The notes under the pieces were generated by a model. That model was not told the origin of the DNA. It saw nothing but the letters and a program-made list of their open reading frames with translations, and did no database searches. Below, one piece after another: positions 47,431 to 58,812 of a DNA stretch of 64,000 nucleotides. Made by a program: the position numbers and the translations under genes. Origin of the DNA: Hordeum vulgare subsp. vulgare (lineage: Eukaryota > Streptophyta > Magnoliopsida > Poales > Poaceae); assembly GCF_904849725.1 (NCBI RefSeq), contig NC_058520.1, positions 348,127,670 through 348,191,669 of the forward strand. The letters are read 5' to 3'. The first letter of the stretch is position 1. Each line of letters opens with the position of its first letter.

Positions 47431-50400
47431 TGTGGGGACCCCGACTAGCAAGTCGAGTTCGCCGTGCCCAGTGACCCCAAGGATCAATGTTCACTGAACA
47501 CAGATACTGAGTGATAGAGTCTTACATCCAAGTACCAAATTATTACATCAAATGACCAGAAGGTTGGGTTCAAGAGCAAGGCCTAAAGCCAAATAAAGGG
47601 ATACATCGAGTAGCGGAAACTCGTAAGGGCTAAGCGGTGCCCATGCCATCAAGCCTACACCGACAGGCATTCTGACTCGGAAGCGTCCTAGATCGCAGGT
47701 CCGTCTCCGACGGCGTACTCATCGCCAAACTCCGGTCCTTCCATGTCTGGTCAATAACATAACCAGTGGCAAGCCAATGAGTACTTTGAATGTATTCGCA
47801 AACAGCCCATGACATAAATGGTAATGAATGGCAGTAACATGCATCTTTAGTGGAATGCGATGAGGTGGTATGATCATGTATATGCATCAGGTTAAAGAAT
47901 TACTTTTGAAGAACAGGTTACAGATATCATCATCTCTGCTAAGGGTTGAACACACCGGGTTCACCCTATATGCCAAGCCATCGGACTTGTCATAATCTCA
48001 AGGTATTAATGAGGGCTAAACCATCCGGGTTTACCCTATATGTCAAGTCACCGAACTTGATCATATTATTGTGATTATCATGATTATAACGACACCTTTT
48101 TAACACAACACACACACACTTGGTTTATGCGGAAACTCGGGACGTAGTTTAAGCAGCACCACCCAACTGTCCTTGACCGTGGACACGGCTATTCGAATAG
48201 TTTACACTCTGCAGAGGTAGTACGCTGGACCCACGAGAAACGGAATACTTCCGTGTCATCCACGACTCGCGGTATATCACATATACCCGAGGTAAGTATC
48301 CGATCATCATCTTTCTCCTGACGATACTAGACAAAGATATCCACTCGATTGGTACCCAGCCCACATGCTGTACGTCTTACGAGCACCGACTCTGGACTGT
48401 ATCAACCATGCAGGGACCAACGGTGTGCCTCGAACTCATAATAATGGCATAGTCGTCCTACCTGGCACGACCCCATCACGAGAGTGACACCGATCACTCC
48501 CGCCACTAGTAATGTGGCTCTTTGTTAGCACCGACCAGAGTAATCAACAAAGCCCCGTCCCATAAAGGGGTATCGTGGTCGTACTGGGTAAGGTTGGGAC
48601 GGTCGACACATCATAAATCTAATCCATTTCCGAAACCATACTCACACCAAAATCACCGGTGCATCACTTCACCAAAAGTGATCACCAACTCATCATCACC
48701 TTCGGGCATTAGTGGCACCCGACGGGGTTTTCATAAACTCTTTATTTAACTCATCATCATGCTCATGATAAAATGCTCTATTATTACTTGTCAACTTGAT
48801 GTGCCTTAACATTACTTGTCAACATGATAGTATCATGACCCTCACGGGGTCAAGCTCAATGCAGTGATTCTACTCTATTAGCCAACATGACAGTAGCATG
48901 ATCCTCGTAGATGGTAGGATCAAGCTCATCATGTTTGTGCTCCGAGGAGCCATGTGAAATCACTACTATAATGCAAGGGCTTCGAAGAAGCCTTCGGTAC
49001 CATCACATCAATGATGAACCGACATCGTGATTACATGCAACGGAAAATACTTGCTATTCTAGCATGCATCATTTTATTTACTTAAGTCATGGCAAAAGGG
49101 CATGCTTGCCTTGGTCATCTAGGTATCCGGGGTCTTCGAGGTCTTCCGCTCCGGATCCTCCGTCACTCGGTAATTCTACCATCGAGAAAGGAATAAATAA
49201 ATACTAGCTTTTACTAAAACAGTTCACAAAGTGCTTTTAAAAATGTTGCAAGGCTTGAATAAATCCAGGTTATTATTTTGAAAAATGTTCCCTACTGTTT
49301 TATTAGCGAAGCATATTTATTTAAAAGCAAACAGAAGCAAACAAGTGCTTTTTAATATCATTTTATTATACCAAAATAGTTTCTGTTATTGATAAATGTC
49401 AACTATTACAGAATCAAATACTACTCATTTTTAGAAAAATACTTGTAGAAGAATTATATTTTTCTACTCGCTAAATCTTTTTATAAAAATCATTTAGTTT
49501 GCTGGATTAAAACAAAAGAAAAAGGCCAGGGAAACAGATCCAGCCGGCCCAGCCAGCAGGCCTGGCCACCAGGCGTGCGCGGGCCAGGTTCAAACCTGAC
49601 CTGCGGGCCCCTAGGGTCAGCGTCAGCGGCTGCACGCGCTGGCTGCCCCAGGACACCGACAGGTGGGGTCCACCTGTCGGGTCCTTCCCCTACCTCTGGC
49701 CAGAGAGGTGGAGATGGACGCCTGCAAGGCTGCCGTTGTCCTCAGGCCTAGCTAGGAACGGGAACGGGTTCCTCGTGCCTCCGCGTACCTGCTCGTGGTC
49801 GGGACGTCACCGGAGGTGGTCTGGGTCGCCGGCGACGAGGTGCTCGTGGCGGAAGGGTTTCGGGTTCGAGTTGAACTAGGGGCTAGAGGTATGGATTTGC
49901 TCGGGAGAGTTAGGGGAAATGTTCCTCGTGTCGAGGGGAGTGTAATGAAAGGTCGGGCAGCGCAGGAGCCGACGTGTAGCCGGAGATCGACCGGAGCTCC
50001 GAGGCGGAGGGGCCTCGGTTGATCTCGAGCACCGGGGCTCCGCGAGCTCGATTAGGCGGCTAGGGAGTGTCTACTGGTTGTGCTGTAGCTGCTTGGAGGG
50101 TGCTAGAGTGCCGGGGGGTCTATTTATAGGCCAACGGCGGTGACCCGACTCGGGCACGCCGGTGACTCACCGTGGCACACGAGCAAGCACAGTGAGGTGC
50201 TGGCCGCGAAACCACGGGTTCGGGACGTGGTTTAGGGCCTCCTGATGCAACGGCCGCAGAGGGAAAGTGAGTGGGGACGAGCTGCAGCGACCGTGCATGC
50301 TCGGCCGCGTCGGGCGCGCACGGGAACGCGTTGCCTGAGCTCTTGCGCGAGGGGGAGAGGGTCCCTGGGGTAGCTTTGCACTGAGGGGCTGTCGGAGTAG

Positions 50401-51770
50401 TGCTTGGACACTACTGGGGAGGCTGGGACCGGCCGGAGCGTCGGCCCCTTGCGGGTGGCTCTCTGTAGCGCGCCCAGAGCGCAGTTTTGGCATGCCACGG
50501 CATGCTGGCTCGCTCTGGGGCACTTGGGACGTGTCCTCCATGTCCTGAGTGTTGCTGGGAGTGTGCCTAGCCGTTGTGGTTTAGTGGGAGCTCGATCTGG
50601 TCAAGGGAGCATGGAACACTAGTGTTGCCAGTACTGTCCTGCAGCTCAAATTGGAGTTCTTGTCACTTGTGCTTGGAATTGGGGAGGGGCTGGTTGACTG
50701 GGTGCTCAGGGTGTTCTGGTGCTCTAACCCACCAAGTTTGGGGCCTTGACATTGGGTAAAACAGTGGCTAGGAAGGTTTTTCCCTTCCTGTCAGTAGGTG
50801 TTTGACAGTGACTTGGGGTGCTTCCACTCTAGCAGTGTAAATGAAACTTAACAGGTTTGGTCTTGGGGTAAAAACATGGGGTTCCACCAAATATGAGCTC
50901 CATTGAACAAGTTTGGCTTTGCAAACTTGAAAATGTCTCAAAGTGACCAGTACTGTCCCTTACAAAGGAAGTGTGGTCAAATAGAGTCTCACAAATTCCA
51001 TTTTTGGTGTGGAGTACTCATTTGGGGTGTTAAACACCTCTCCAAAGTTTCAGCTCTATTGGAGAAACTTTGCAATGTAGAGTTGTTCCAACTCTACTCT
51101 CGACAAAGAGGGTTTTGGGCTCTCTAACTGCACTTACCCACCTTGGATCAAGGTGAGATTTTTGGTGAGCACCTAATATGGTTTGGGAGGGCTCGTGTAA
51201 TTTTATGGGAATTTACTGAGATACTTTCCTTTGGAAACATCTCAAAAAGCTAAAACAGACATAAATGGTTTTCAGGGTTTTACTCAAATAATATTAATAT
51301 AAAATAGGGTTGAAAATCTTATGTATGGAAAATATATGTCCTTCTCAGCTTCCATGAATATACTCAGAATTTCCTAAGGCAGGAAAGTAATTTTCCTTCT
51401 TGAAATATCATTACTAGCCTTAGAAATAGACATAGATATAAAATAGAAAAATAATATTTTAAATCACTAAATAGTGTTTTTTATGAATGAAAATAATATT
51501 AGGATCAGATCACCAACTTTAGTTGAGAGTGCCACTTGGCTTCATGAGCTAGTAGTGTATCCCAACATGATGAAGGTGATCTTGATGTAAAGGAAAAAAG
51601 GGTTTTTGATGAGAGCAAAATAATAAGTTTTTCATGGGTTGAGTCATCAAACAAGCAAGCATACACTCAAACAAGGGTTGACATTGCACTCACAACATTA
51701 TTTGGAAAAGTTTTAACAAGCTCTGATTTTTGCAATACAGAAAACTTGGGGTGGAAAACAGGGTGTGACA
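47431..51770 (-). mobile_element. Solo LTR 2 (large-LTR Gypsy)
   Basis: 4340 bp from TGTGGGGACCCCGACTAG to CAGGGTGTGACA, flanked by AGCGG on both sides (47426-47430 and 51771-51775). The Angela RNase H region reads straight across the empty site. There is no internal domain or PBS. A minus-strand TATAAATA at 50121-50128 and shared blocks with Sukkula (47771-47800 and 48181-48217) support minus orientation. Around 49520-50500 it is GC-rich with spurious open frames. Confidence 0.85.
50121..50128 (-). promoter_or_regulatory. TATA box in solo LTR 2
   Basis: The minus strand reads CCTATAAATAGACC. It is the likely core promoter of the LTR and would direct transcription leftwards into the remaining LTR and Angela pol. 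Confidence 0.55.
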
Positions 51771-52144
51771 AGCGGTCAATTTATCCATAGTAAATAGTGG
51801 ACTAAGGAATTTTTCTCAATTATGGAGGTGGTAAAAGGAGTTCGTCATAAAGAAATATGATGATGCAAGCTTTGTCACTAATCTGGATGACTCTAAGTGG
51901 TAAACCGGATTCATATAGTGGAGCAGTCATTTGGAATCGTTCCAAATGGCGTGTGGTAGCAGCATCTATAGGATTACATGGAGATTTGTAAAGCACACAC
52001 AAATCTGAAAGGTTCAGACCCGTTGACTAAAAACCTCTCTCACAAGCAAGACATCATCGAACCCCAGAACTGTATGGGTGTTAGATTCGGTGCAATCACA
52101 TAGTGATGTGAACTAGATTATTGACTCTAGTGCAAGTGGGAGAC
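51771..52144 (+). pseudogene. Angela-like RNase H end and 3' internal region
   Basis: Begins with the AGCGG duplication and matches the end of Angela pol (TTCTCAATTATGGAGGTGG, GACCCGTTGACTAAAAACCT). The end of the internal domain reads CTAGATTATTGACTCTAGTG and the purine-rich CAAGTGGGAGACT just before the LTR, which is the PPT. No usable open frame remains. Confidence 0.75.
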
Positions 52145-52917
52145 TCTTGAAAATATGCCCTAGAAGCAATAATAAACTTGTTATTATTATATTTCCTTGT
52201 TCATGATAATTGTCTATTATTCATGTTATAATTGTATTAACCGGAAACCGTAATACATGCGTGAATACATTGACCACAACATGTCCCTAGTGAGCCTCTA
52301 GTTGGCTAGCTCGTTGATCAACAGATGGTCATGGTTTCCTGATCATGGACATTAGATGTCATTGATCACAGGATCACGTCATTAGGACAATGATTGGATG
52401 GACAAGACCCAATCCTAAGCATAGCACAAGATCATGTAGTTCGGCTTCTAAAGCTTTTCTAATGTCGAGTATCATTTCCTTAGAACATGAGATTGTGCAA
52501 CTACCGGATGCCGTAGGAGTGCTTTGGGTGTACCAAACATCATAACGTAACTAGGTGATTATAAAGATGCACTACAGGTATCTCCGAAAGTGTTTGTTGG
52601 GTTGGTATGAATCGAGACTGGGATTTGTCACTCCGTGTGACGGAGAGGTATCTCTCGGCCCACTCGGTAATACATCATCATAATGAGCTCAATGTGACTA
52701 AGGAGTTAGCCACGGGATGATGTGTTATGGAACGAGTAAAGAGACTTGCCGGTAACGAGATTGAACAAGGTATATGGATACCTATGATCGAATTTGGGGC
52801 AAGTGTCATACCAGTAGACAAAGGGAATTGCATACGGGATTGAGTGACTCCTCGACATCGTGGTTCATCCGATGAGATCATTGTGGAACATGTGGGAGCC
52901 AACATGGATATCCAGAC
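52145..52917 (+). repeat. Angela-like 3' LTR, left part
   Basis: Starts at a degenerate TCTTGAAAATATGCCCTAGA (usual start TGTTGGAAATATGCCC) and matches the 5' part of Angela LTRs. From 52711 it overlaps the sequence after M2 (19348 on). It is cut at 52918 by element H, so its right part lies beyond the window or is lost. Confidence 0.88.
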
Positions 52918-54317
52918 TGATACGTCTCCATCGTATCTACTTTTCCAAACTCTTTTGCTCTTGTTTTGGACTCTAATTTGCATGATTTGAATGGAACTAA
53001 CCCGGACTGACGCTGTTTTCAGCAGAATTTCCATGGTGTTGTTTTTGTGCAGAAATAAAAGTTCTCGGAATGACCTGGAAACTTACGAGGATTTTTGTGG
53101 AATATATAAAATATACTGGCGCAAGAATTACCCGAATACATGGAGCCAGGGGCCCACAAGCCCAGGAGGCGCCCCCGCCAAGGGCGCGACTGGTAGGCTC
53201 GTGGGGCCCATGGAGCTCCGCAGCCTCCAACTCCAACTCTATAAAGTCTCTCTCGCCCAGGAAAAATTAAGAGAGAAGAGTTCATCACGTTTCACGATAC
53301 GGAACCGCCGCCACCACCTGTTCTTCCTTGGGAGGGCAGATCTGGAGTCCGTTCTCGGCTCCGGAGATGGGAAATCGACACCGTCGTCATCATCAACCGT
53401 CCTCCATCGCCAATTCCATGATGCTCTCCATCGTTCGTGAGTAATCTCATCGTAGGCCTGCTGGATGGTGATCGGTTGGATGAGATCTATCATGTAATCG
53501 AGTTAGTTTTGATGGGGTTTGATCCCTAGTATCCACTATGTTCTAAGATTGGTGTTGCTACTACTTTCCTATGCTTAATGCTTGTCACTTGGGCCCGAGT
53601 GACATGATTTCAGATCTGAACCTATTATGTTTTCATCAATATATGTGTGTTCTTGATCCTATCTTGCAAGTTGTAGTCACCTACTATGTGTTATGACCCG
53701 GCAACCCCGGAGTGACAATAGCCGGAACCACTCCCGAAGATGACCATACTATGAGGAGTTCATGTCTTCAGTATGTGCTAATGCTTTGTTCCGGTTCTCT
53801 ATCAAAAGGAGACCTTAATATCCCAGAGTTTCCATTAGGACCCCGCTGCCACGGGAGGGATGGACAAAAGATGTCATGCATGTTCTTTTCCATAAGCACG
53901 TATGACTAAATACGGAATATATGCCTACATTACATTGACGAACTTGAGCTAGTTACATATCACCCTATGTTATAACTGTTACATGATGAATGTCATCCGA
54001 CATAATTATCCATCACCGATGCAATGCCTACGAGCTTTTCCTATACAGGTCCTTGCTAAGTTACTTCACCGCTACTGCTGTCACACTTGCTATACAAATT
54101 ACTACTGCTACTGTTACCACCGCTACCGTTACTATCATACTTCTTTGCTACTAAAACTCTGCTGCAGATATTAAGTCTTTCAGGTGTGGTTGAATTGAAA
54201 ACTCAACTGCTAATACTCGAGAATATTCTTTGGCTCCCCTTGTGTCGAATCAATAAATTTGGGTTGAATACTCTACCCTCGAAAACTGTTGTGATCCCCT
54301 ATACTTGTGGGTTATCA
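52918..54317 (+). repeat. 5' LTR of element H
   Basis: 1400 bp from TGATACGTCTCCATCG to TGTGGGTTATCA. A GC-rich inverted repeat at 53150-53209 lies about 30 bp upstream of TATAAAG (53240-53246). The PBS follows 11 bp after the end. Confidence 0.88.
53240..53246 (+). promoter_or_regulatory. TATA box in element H LTR
   Basis: TATAAAG in ACTCTATAAAGTCTCTC. The same box is kept in the 3' LTR remnant (60558-60564). It follows the GC-rich hairpin closely. Confidence 0.55.
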
Positions 54318-54328
54318 AGACCTTTTTC

Positions 54329-54346
54329 TGGTGCCGTTGCCGGGGA
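54329..54346 (+). other. Primer binding site of element H
   Basis: TGGTGCCGTTGCCGGGGA, the same PBS class as element E with one change in the shared part. It fixes the plus orientation. Confidence 0.82.
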
Positions 54347-54395
54347 ACATAGCTCGATTCTCCGAGTCACTTGGGATTTATATGTGTTGATCACT

Positions 54396-57125
54396 ATGAG
54401 GAATCCGAGAGATCCAAAAACTAAAGTCTTGACCTCAACTACGAGGACACGTAAGGAACTGCCATCTAGCTCTGCACTTGATTCACCTTCAGTTATGAGT
54501 AAACTTACGCCACCACCATCTACCAGTAATTCTGATATGTCGCATGTGCTTCATGATGCTACTTCTTCTATTCATGATGCTTATGATGGTGCTTTGCTTG
54601 ATAATGATATGCCACTGGATGAATTTCTTGATGCACAGATTGCTAGAGTTACTGCTGAATCTGATGATACTTCTGAAACTGATGAAAATTTTGAAATGGA
54701 ACCTGCTGTTACACCTGTTAGACCTAGCTCTCCTAGATACGAATTGCCTAATATACCTGAGAGTTATATTATGGAGGGAGAGGTAGCTAAAGAATTTCTT
54801 GCTTGTAAGGATAGTTATGACCTCGAGAATTCATTACGCAAGTGGAAAGAAAAATCTCTGAATGCTAGAATGAAATATGATCCTAAGTTTGCTACTTCAC
54901 CCATCTTTGTTACTCATAAGAATTATGAATTCTCTGTCGATCCTGAGTTAATCACTTTGGTTGAATCTGATCATTTTCATGGTTATGATTCTGAAACGGT
55001 TGTAGCACATCTTACTAAACTGAATGATATAGCCACCATATTCACGAATGAGGAAAAAATTTGCCATTACTATATCCTTAAGTTGTTTCCTTTCTCACTA
55101 AAGGATGATGCTAAAACTTGGTTTAGTTCTCTTGCTCCTGGTTGTGTGTGTAGTCCCCAGGATATGATTTACTACTTCTCTGAGAAATTTTTTCCTGCCC
55201 ATAAGAAACAAGCTGCCTTGCAAGATATATATAATTTTGTGCAAGTTGAAGAAGAGAGTCTCCCACAAGCTTGGGGGAGGCTTGTCCAATTACTTAATAC
55301 TTTGCCTGATCACCCTCTTGAGAAAAATGAAATACTTCATATCTTTTATAATGGACTAACCAATGCTTCTAGGAATCACCTAGATAGTTGTGCTGGTTGT
55401 GTTTTCAGGGAACGAACTGTGGAACAAGCCGAAATTATATTGAATAATATCTTGAGCAATGATAATGCTTGGACTATTCCCGAACCACCTCCGAAGCCAA
55501 CTCCGAAGAAAAGAGGTATTCTATTCCTCTGTCCTGAAGATATGCAAGAAGCCAAGAAATCTATGCAAGAGAATGGTATTAAATCTGAAGATGTTAAGAA
55601 TCAACGACCTATTGAAGAAATACATGGTCTTGATAACCAGACACAGGTAGTAAAGATAAATTCTCTTCGTTGATTCAATGAGAGTGATATTCCTTATGAT
55701 AAACCTGCTAACTAATGCTTAGATGAATTTGACAACTGTGTTGCCAAACAACAATGTTTCAATGATTATGTTAGCACACAACTGCAACAAAATTCTCGTA
55801 TGATTAATCATTTAAGTGCTTGTGTGGATAGAAATGTTAATGATCTTAAGCTTATTGGTAAACATGCTTCTATGGTCACTACTCAAGTAGAACAAGTACT
55901 TAAGGCTCAAAATGACTTGCATAATGAGTTGGATGACAATTATGTTAGATTTGTCACTAGAGGTGGTAGAATGACTCAGGAACCTTTGTATCCTGAGGGC
56001 CATCCTAAGAGAATTGAACAAGATTCTCAAGGAGTTAACACTGATGCACCTAGTCATCCTGGTAATAGGAAGAAAAAGAAAGATGATAGGAACTTGCATG
56101 CTAGCAAACCTGTTGCTGTTACACCTGAGAATCCAAATGATGTCTCTATTTCTGATGCCGAAACACAATCTGGTGATGAACATGAGCCTAGTGATAATAT
56201 TGATAATGGTGTTCATGTTGATGCTCAACCTAGTAATGATAATGATGTGGAGGTTGAACCTGTTGTTGATCATGATAACCCACAACCTAAGAATAGGAGA
56301 TATGATAAGAATGATTTAATTTCTAGGAACCATGGTAAAGAAAGAGAACCATGGGTTCAGAAACCCATGCCCTTTCCTCCCAAACCTTCCAAGAAAAAGG
56401 ATGAAGAGGATTTTGAGCGCTTTGTTGAAATAATTAGACTTGTCTTTTTGCAAATGCGTTTGACTGATATGCTTAAAATGCCTCCTTATGCTAAGTACAT
56501 GAAAGATATTGCGACTAAGAAAAGAAAGATACCTGATGTTGAGATTTCCACCATGCTTGCTAATTACACTTTCAAGGGTGGGACTCCTAGGAAACTAGGT
56601 GATCCCGGAGTGCCCACTATACCTTGCTCCATTAAAGGGAATTATGTTAAAACAGCTTTATGTTATCTTGGAGCCGGTGTTAGTGTTATGCCACTCTCTT
56701 TATACCATAGACTTGAATTGGATAAGTTGACACCTACTGAAATTTCTTTGCAAATGGTCGACAAATCAACTGTTTTTCCTATCGGCATTTGCGAGGATGT
56801 GTCTGTTGTGGTTGCGAACGTTACAATCTTAACGGACTTTGTTATTCTTGATATTCCCGAGGATGATGCCATGGAGGTCATCCTTGGAAGACCCTTTTTA
56901 AACATTGCAGGGGCTCTTATTGATTGCAACAAAGGCAATGTCACTTTCCATGTTAATGGTAATGAGCACACGGTGCACTTTCCGAAGAAACAATATCGAG
57001 TTCATTGCATTAAAGCTATTGAAAAATCTTCATCAATTATTATTGGAAGCTTTGAATGCCCTATACCTACTGTCAAGATGAAATATGATATGCTTGTTGG
57101 GGATATGCACATCCTGTTGAGGTAA
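54396..57125 (+). pseudogene. Gypsy gag-protease polyprotein with two nonsense codons
   Basis: Starts at ATG 54396 (MRNPRDPKTKVLTSTTR), 50 bp after the PBS; an earlier in-frame ATG at 54087 lies inside the LTR and is not the start. Gag is open for 425 codons with the retrotransposon-gag domain at residues 220-350 (KLFPFSLKDDAKTWFSSL, IFYNGL). TGA at 55671-55673 and TAA at 55713-55715 interrupt it, yet the same frame continues to 57125, so gag and protease were one polyprotein. The protease part has an acidic, Asn-rich linker, then ALCYLGAGVSVMPLSL, where the catalytic Asp is Tyr (56664-56666), then VILGRPFLNIAGALID. The mutated active site and the stops mean no protease activity. Confidence 0.82.
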
Positions 57126-57928
57126 CCTAGTGATTATTCAAAAATTCTCCGGTTTTATCAGATTCGAAAAAAAGATTGTCAAGGAGACTTGATCAAGCTC
57201 ATTGATGGATTTCTTTTGATGACCATGAGATGGATGAATATAGAAATCACAAACTTCTGTTCCCAACTTTTACTTTCTGTTGTTTAGAAGAAAAATAATA
57301 AATATAGCTTTATTTTCCTGTTTTCTGCTTTTTCCGTTCAATAGAGAAATGACTTGAAAATAAAGGTTCTCCAAATGCCCTGAAATTCAAGTATGATTTT
57401 TTCTGGAATATTTAAAAATTTCTAAGATAGATAACTAGTCAGGGGGATGAACGAGTGGGCCATGAGCCCAGGAGGCGCGCCCACCCCCTGGGTGCGCCTG
57501 GCAGGCTCGTGGGTCCCACGTGGCCCCCTCCACTTATTCCAGCACCCATCTCCTTTGTCTACCTCCAGAAAAAATCATTCCACCGCTCAAACTCGTGTTC
57601 TTGCTCATTTTGCTGCATTTTTCGATCTCCTTGTGCAAAGCCCCATTCACCAAACTGTTTTGGGGAATTGTTCCCTGGTATGTGACTCCTCCATTGGTCC
57701 ACTTAGTTTTTGTTCTAGTGCTTTATTCATTGCATATTATTGCTGCCTTGGTGACCCTGTTCTTGAGCTCTGCATGTTAATTTTAGTTGGTCCCAAGTAG
57801 TTTTGATGCATGATATGGCCTCTAGGCACTTGTAGGAGTAGTTTCTATGAGTTATGTTAAGCCTTGTTCACTTTTATTTTGAGTCACTAAAAATTTCACA
57901 AAAAGGAAGATGTTCTGGAAAAACTATC
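57126..57928 (+). promoter_or_regulatory. LTR-like segment upstream of the third ORF (element H)
   Basis: After a short noncoding stretch, 57360-57540 resembles the promoter-proximal part of the element's own LTR (53040-53235): AAATAAAGGTTCTC, GGAATATTTAAAA and then a GC-rich inverted repeat at 57457-57517. The usual TATA box is not clear here. A donor-like CTG|GTATGT lies at 57678. I read it as a possible internal promoter and leader for the third ORF. No RT or integrase motif is present. Confidence 0.45.
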
Positions 57929-58812
57929 ATGGTGGTTCCTCAAGCAAAAGGGGTCCCCGTCTCGAAGCCGGGCTCGAAGTATTCATCTCCAATAAATGTG
58001 AACAGTACACTACACTCACTTCCTCTTTTGTTCATAGATTTAAATTTTGAGCCGGCTGTGACACATCCATACTGTTTGATCTTTATGACAAATTGTATAC
58101 TATGGATTTAGAGGATTTTAATAGAATATGCAAGATAGCTGATTGGGGTAGTCCCAATGACCCTCCAAAGTCTTCGGTTAGAGATTTTATTTCTAGTATA
58201 ACCGTTGGGGAAACTAGAGATATTACACAGGCTACCATGGGGAGCATTCATTTTCCTACCTTACATTATTTTGCCGTCTTCATAGGTAGATGCATTAACG
58301 GCAAGCATGAGCATAGTCACATCGGTGCACCTGACCTTAGTATTCTTAAGATCGCGGTAACGGGCGATAGAAGTTTCAACATGGGAGCTATAATTGCAAG
58401 GAGGCTAAATAATAATGCTAATGAAAGGGATTTCTTCGGTGGGATCTATGCCACTCGCATAGCAAATTTTCTTGGAATACCCATCCGCACAGGTGATCCC
58501 CCGCTCCATACAGCTTTCCTTGATCGCGCTGCTATGATACGTTATCAGTTCCTTGAGAGGGATAATGAATCCCTCCTATACCGGTTAATATTTAACCGAC
58601 AGCGTGTTTTCCATATTACCCTTCCTGCTCCTGCCTTCTTTGACTTTCAATGAAAATGGAGATATTACATAACCATAGGAGAGGCAGAGGAGAATGAGAG
58701 GGAGGTGAAGGTTGCTCGCCTCCATGAGGCAGCTATTCAGGCGGTAGCTGCCGCGTTCCAGTACAACCCCCATTATGATTTTGGATATCGCCCGGACCAG
58801 CCTTGGGAGTAG
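57929..58812 (+). pseudogene. Athila-type third ORF (element H), broken
   Basis: Likely start ATG 57929 (MVVPQAKGVPVSKPGSKYSS). A frameshift near 58080 moves reading to the frame that begins YTMDLEDFNRICKIADWGSP. From 58093 the frame is open to TGA 58651-58653 and then continues in frame to TAG 58810-58812. It keeps family blocks: ITQATMGSIHFPTLHYFAVF, FIGRCINGKHEHSH, GGIYATRIANFLGIPI and LPAPAFFDFQ. Proteins of this type are encoded downstream of pol in many Triticeae Athila-like elements. The function is unknown, and it is sometimes called ORF1/env-like. There is no membrane segment or zinc site. One frameshift and one early stop. Confidence 0.72.

Noticed and set aside
54087..54395. Upstream extension of the H gag frame to an ATG at 54087
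   Set aside because: This part lies in the LTR, PBS and leader. The start at 54396 matches the position expected for gag.
57929..58812. Third ORF of H as a captured host gene
   Set aside because: It has the hallmark blocks of the third ORF seen in many Triticeae Athila-like elements and lies in the expected position.
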